This document shows positions 5,732-7,020 of a stretch of DNA of 7,020 nucleotides, one piece after another. Both the position numbers and the translations under genes were made by a program. The notes below the pieces were generated by a model. The model did no database searches. It saw only the letters and a list, made by a program, of their open reading frames with translations, and was not told the DNA's origin. Source of the stretch: an uncultured Myxococcales bacterium. GTDB taxonomy: Bacteria > Myxococcota_A > Polyangia > Polyangiales > Polyangiaceae. Where the stretch lies: contig CALFEQ010000044.1 of NCBI GenBank assembly GCA_937949945.1, positions 1 through 7,020 of the forward strand, given 5' to 3'. Position 1 is the stretch's first letter. Each line of letters opens with the position of its first letter.

Positions 5732-5908
5732 GTGCTGTCCCGACGTAACTTCACTCGCTTAGGCTTGGCTTGAAGGGACGGCGCTCACCAGACAGACACG
5801 GCGCGAGGTGCTGGGCTGCTCGTCGCGCCGGGCGGGGTCGATTGCTCTCCCTGTCGACCCACGGCCGTGAGCTGGACCGTTCCCGAAAGGGGACGACCTT
5901 TCTTCCTT
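5732..5908 (+). ncRNA. Candidate structured small RNA, sigma-54 dependent
   Basis: Four stems follow in order. P1 is 5732-5741 with 5775-5784 (10 pairs, two of them G-U). P2 is 5799-5806 with 5823-5830 (8 perfect pairs). P3 is 5835-5841 with 5854-5860 (7 perfect pairs). P4 is 5878-5884 with 5889-5895 (7 pairs, one G-U), capped by the GNRA loop GAAA. Flanking P4, G5874-G5875 can pair with C5897-C5898, and a T-rich tract (TTTCTTCCTT, 5899-5908) follows, so P4 looks like an intrinsic terminator. The three G-U pairs and the GAAA loop exist only in plus-strand RNA, agreeing with the promoter direction, and the predicted start is the first base of P1. No protein frame here looks coding. It may instead be the 5' leader of the downstream gene. 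Myxococcus has a sigma-54-linked sRNA (Pxr), but I cannot compare sequences, and I recognise no Rfam family. Confidence 0.5.
5861..5868. repeat. Palindrome ACGGCCGT between stems P3 and P4
   Basis: The 8-bp palindrome extends to CACGGCCGTG at 5860-5869. In RNA it is self-complementary and could mediate dimerisation of the candidate small RNA, or be a protein site in DNA. GC-rich palindromes of this length are not rare here. Confidence 0.3.
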
Positions 5909-5989
5909 CGCGCCGTTGCTTGTCGAGCTTGCTTCCCTAGCTTGGGTTTCGGCCACTGTTCTCTCTCTGAAAGTTCGTTCTCTGGCTTT

Positions 5990-6029
5990 CGTGGCGCACC
6001 TCCTCCCGGGGTAGCGCCACGTCGCTTTT
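5990..6029 (+). terminator. Hairpin with T tract before the PDZ-thioredoxin gene (terminator or attenuator)
   Basis: CGTGGCGC (5990-5997) and GCGCCACG (6014-6021) pair perfectly over 8 bp. Two more C-G pairs can form inside (5999-6000 with 6010-6011). Four T residues follow at 6026-6029, after the short spacer TCGC. It ends 18 bp before the ATG at 6048. It could end read-through from the small-RNA promoter, or act as an attenuator or translation control element of the gene downstream. The gap between stem and T run makes it an imperfect terminator. Confidence 0.45.
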
Positions 6030-6047
6030 GTGGGCCACACTCGATCC

Positions 6048-6935
6048 ATGACCCGTCGTCACCTCGCAGCGCCGCTCGTGCTCTCGATCCTGTTCGCGAC
6101 CGGCGCGGCGCTCGCCGACGACGGGGCGCTCGCACCGCCAAGCGTGCCGGCGCGCGCGCCGATCGCAGGCCTTCCCTGGCTCGGTATCGGAATGGAGAGC
6201 GCGGGCGACCTCGGCGTCCGCGTCACGCAGGTCTTTCGCGGCTCGCCGGCGGAGCGTGGCGGCATCCGCGTCGGCGATCGCATCGTCGCTCTCGACGGCG
6301 CTCGCGTCACGTCCCCTGCTCAAGTCTCGCGCGGTGTGGCGATGCACAAGGTCGGAGAGACCGTGACCCTCGCGGTCGAGCGCGCGGGCAATGCGCTCAC
6401 GGCCGCGATCGTCCTCGGTACCAGGCCGACCAGCGACGAGCTCGTCCGCATGCACCTCGTCGGCGCGCCTGCGCCCGCGTGGACCAACGTCACCGCGCTC
6501 TCGGGCGCGCCGACGTCGGTGGCGTCGCTCAAGGGCAAGGTCGCGCTCATCGATTTCTGGGCGTCGTGGTGCGGTCCGTGCCGCCTCGTCGCCCCGCGCC
6601 TCAATGCGCTCAAGGATCGCCTCGGCGCGCAAGGCTTCGCGGTGGTCGGGATCACGACCGACGACGCGGAGGTTGCCGCGGTCTACGCCGAGAAGCACCG
6701 CATGCGTTACCCGTCCGTCATCGACAAGGACGGCGAGACGAGCCGTGCGTACGGCATCAGCGGGCTTCCCACGATGGTCCTCGTCGACAAGCAGGGCATC
6801 GTGCGTGACGTGTTCGTCGGCTTCGACCCGATGGGAGAAGCGCGCCTCGAAGCGGCCATCAAGAAGCTCCTCGCCGAGCCCGGTCCGCCGCCCGCACCGC
6901 CGGCACCGTCGGTGCCACGGCCGGCGGGACGCTGA
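6048..6935 (+). CDS. Secreted PDZ-thioredoxin (TlpA/ResA-like) fusion protein
   Basis: The 295-residue product begins with a signal peptide: basic T-R-R-H, a hydrophobic core, and probable cleavage after A-L-A at residue 23. A PDZ domain spans about 42-124, with the ligand loop W-L-G-I-G and the signature GSPAERGGIRVGDRI near 66-79. A TlpA-type thioredoxin domain follows (about 140-275). It has F-W-A-S-W174-C175-G-P-C178 as the redox site and the conserved cis-proline P241 in G-L-P-T. The tail is proline-rich. Such proteins reduce or isomerise disulfides of exported proteins; the PDZ part probably supplies substrate binding or docking, but the client is unknown. No lipobox cysteine or second membrane segment is seen, so it is likely periplasmic. 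The frame is open back to a GTG at 6030, which lies at the T tract of the preceding hairpin; the ATG at 6048 starts the signal peptide cleanly. Neither start has a good Shine-Dalgarno sequence. Confidence 0.9.
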   Translation: MTRRHLAAPLVLSILFATGAALADDGALAPPSVPARAPIAGLPWLGIGMESAGDLGVRVTQVFRGSPAERGGIRVGDRIVALDGARVTSPAQVSRGVAMHKVGETVTLAVERAGNALTAAIVLGTRPTSDELVRMHLVGAPAPAWTNVTALSGAPTSVASLKGKVALIDFWASWCGPCRLVAPRLNALKDRLGAQGFAVVGITTDDAEVAAVYAEKHRMRYPSVIDKDGETSRAYGISGLPTMVLVDKQGIVRDVFVGFDPMGEARLEAAIKKLLAEPGPPPAPPAPSVPRPAGR

Positions 6936-6937
6936 GC

Positions 6938-6954
6938 GGAGGCCTTCGGCTTCC
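6938..6954 (+). terminator. Short hairpin just after the PDZ-thioredoxin stop codon
   Basis: GGAGGCC (6938-6944) and GGCTTCC (6948-6954) pair over 7 positions, one of them G-U, around a 3-base loop. The hairpin starts 3 bases after the stop codon. No T-rich tract follows, so termination here is only a possibility. Confidence 0.35.
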
Positions 6955-7017
6955 AGACCTCAGTCCTCAGTCCTCGGCTTTCCGGGCTTCTTTGCTCCTC
7001 TTCGGGCGTCTGGAAGC
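6949..7017. repeat. Perfect 10-bp inverted repeat at the right end
   Basis: GCTTCCAGAC (6949-6958) and GTCTGGAAGC (7008-7017) are exact inverted copies separated by 49 bp. The heptad repeat lies between them. They could be the ends of a small repeat element or the arms of a long hairpin downstream of the PDZ-thioredoxin gene. The left arm overlaps the short hairpin at 6938-6954, so the two structures exclude each other. Confidence 0.55.
6960..6980. repeat. Heptad repeats TCAGTCC at the right end
   Basis: TCAGTCC occurs twice in tandem (6960-6973), followed by the related TCGGCTT. This is the same heptamer, on the same strand, as in the array at 31-65 almost 7 kb away. Here too it lies just beyond the 3' end of a gene. 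Confidence 0.7.
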
Positions 7018-7020
7018 GTT

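Noticed and set aside
5785..6141. 118-codon minus-strand frame before and into the PDZ-thioredoxin gene
   Set aside because: It overlaps the signal peptide of a well-supported gene, shares the region with another open frame, and its translation resembles no family I know. Hairpins with strand-specific G-U pairs explain the region better.

Overview
This is a very GC-rich window with strong third-position G/C bias, so long spurious open frames occur in all six frames. The host is most likely a myxobacterium (Myxococcota), perhaps of the Polyangia side. That is inferred from base composition, an AsmA-like/peptidoglycan-glycosyltransferase fusion, a sigma-54-type promoter and heptad repeats between genes. 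There is no rRNA or other taxonomic marker here to prove it.

Layout, left to right. Bases 1-185 are non-coding apart from a possible 3' tail of an upstream gene, and carry two arrays of degenerate 7-bp repeats. A 427-residue POT/MFS-like membrane transporter lies on the minus strand (186-1469). It is divergent, across 92 bp, from a plus-strand pair. The first of the pair is an 839-residue inner-membrane-anchored protein with an AsmA-like extracytoplasmic part and a C-terminal family-51 peptidoglycan glycosyltransferase domain (1562-4081). The second is an AlkD-type DNA glycosylase (4093-4872), whose ribosome-binding site sits on the stop codon of the first gene. Converging on alkD, and overlapping its 3' end by 44 bp, is a minus-strand unit: a strong sigma-70-like promoter (5471-5498), tRNA-Arg(ACG) (5366-5442) and tadA (4829-5347). 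TadA is the deaminase that converts A34 of that very tRNA to inosine, so the enzyme and its substrate appear to share one transcript.

Bases 5509-6047 hold no convincing protein gene but are rich in signals. There is a well-matched sigma-54 (-24/-12) promoter at 5705-5721. Its predicted start, 5732, is the first base of a 10-bp hairpin. Further hairpins follow, ending with a GAAA-capped stem and a T-rich tract near 5908. I read this as a candidate small structured RNA of about 177 nt. A separate 8-bp hairpin with a TTTT tract (5990-6029) sits just before the last gene, a secreted PDZ-thioredoxin (TlpA-like) fusion protein (6048-6935). The right end (6936-7020) again carries the 7-bp repeat and a perfect 10-bp inverted repeat.

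Together the protein genes concern the cell envelope (transporter, glycan polymerase, periplasmic thiol protein), DNA alkylation repair and decoding. The most promising undescribed elements are the sigma-54-linked structured RNA, the tRNA-Arg(ACG)-tadA unit and the AsmA-like/GT51 fusion.
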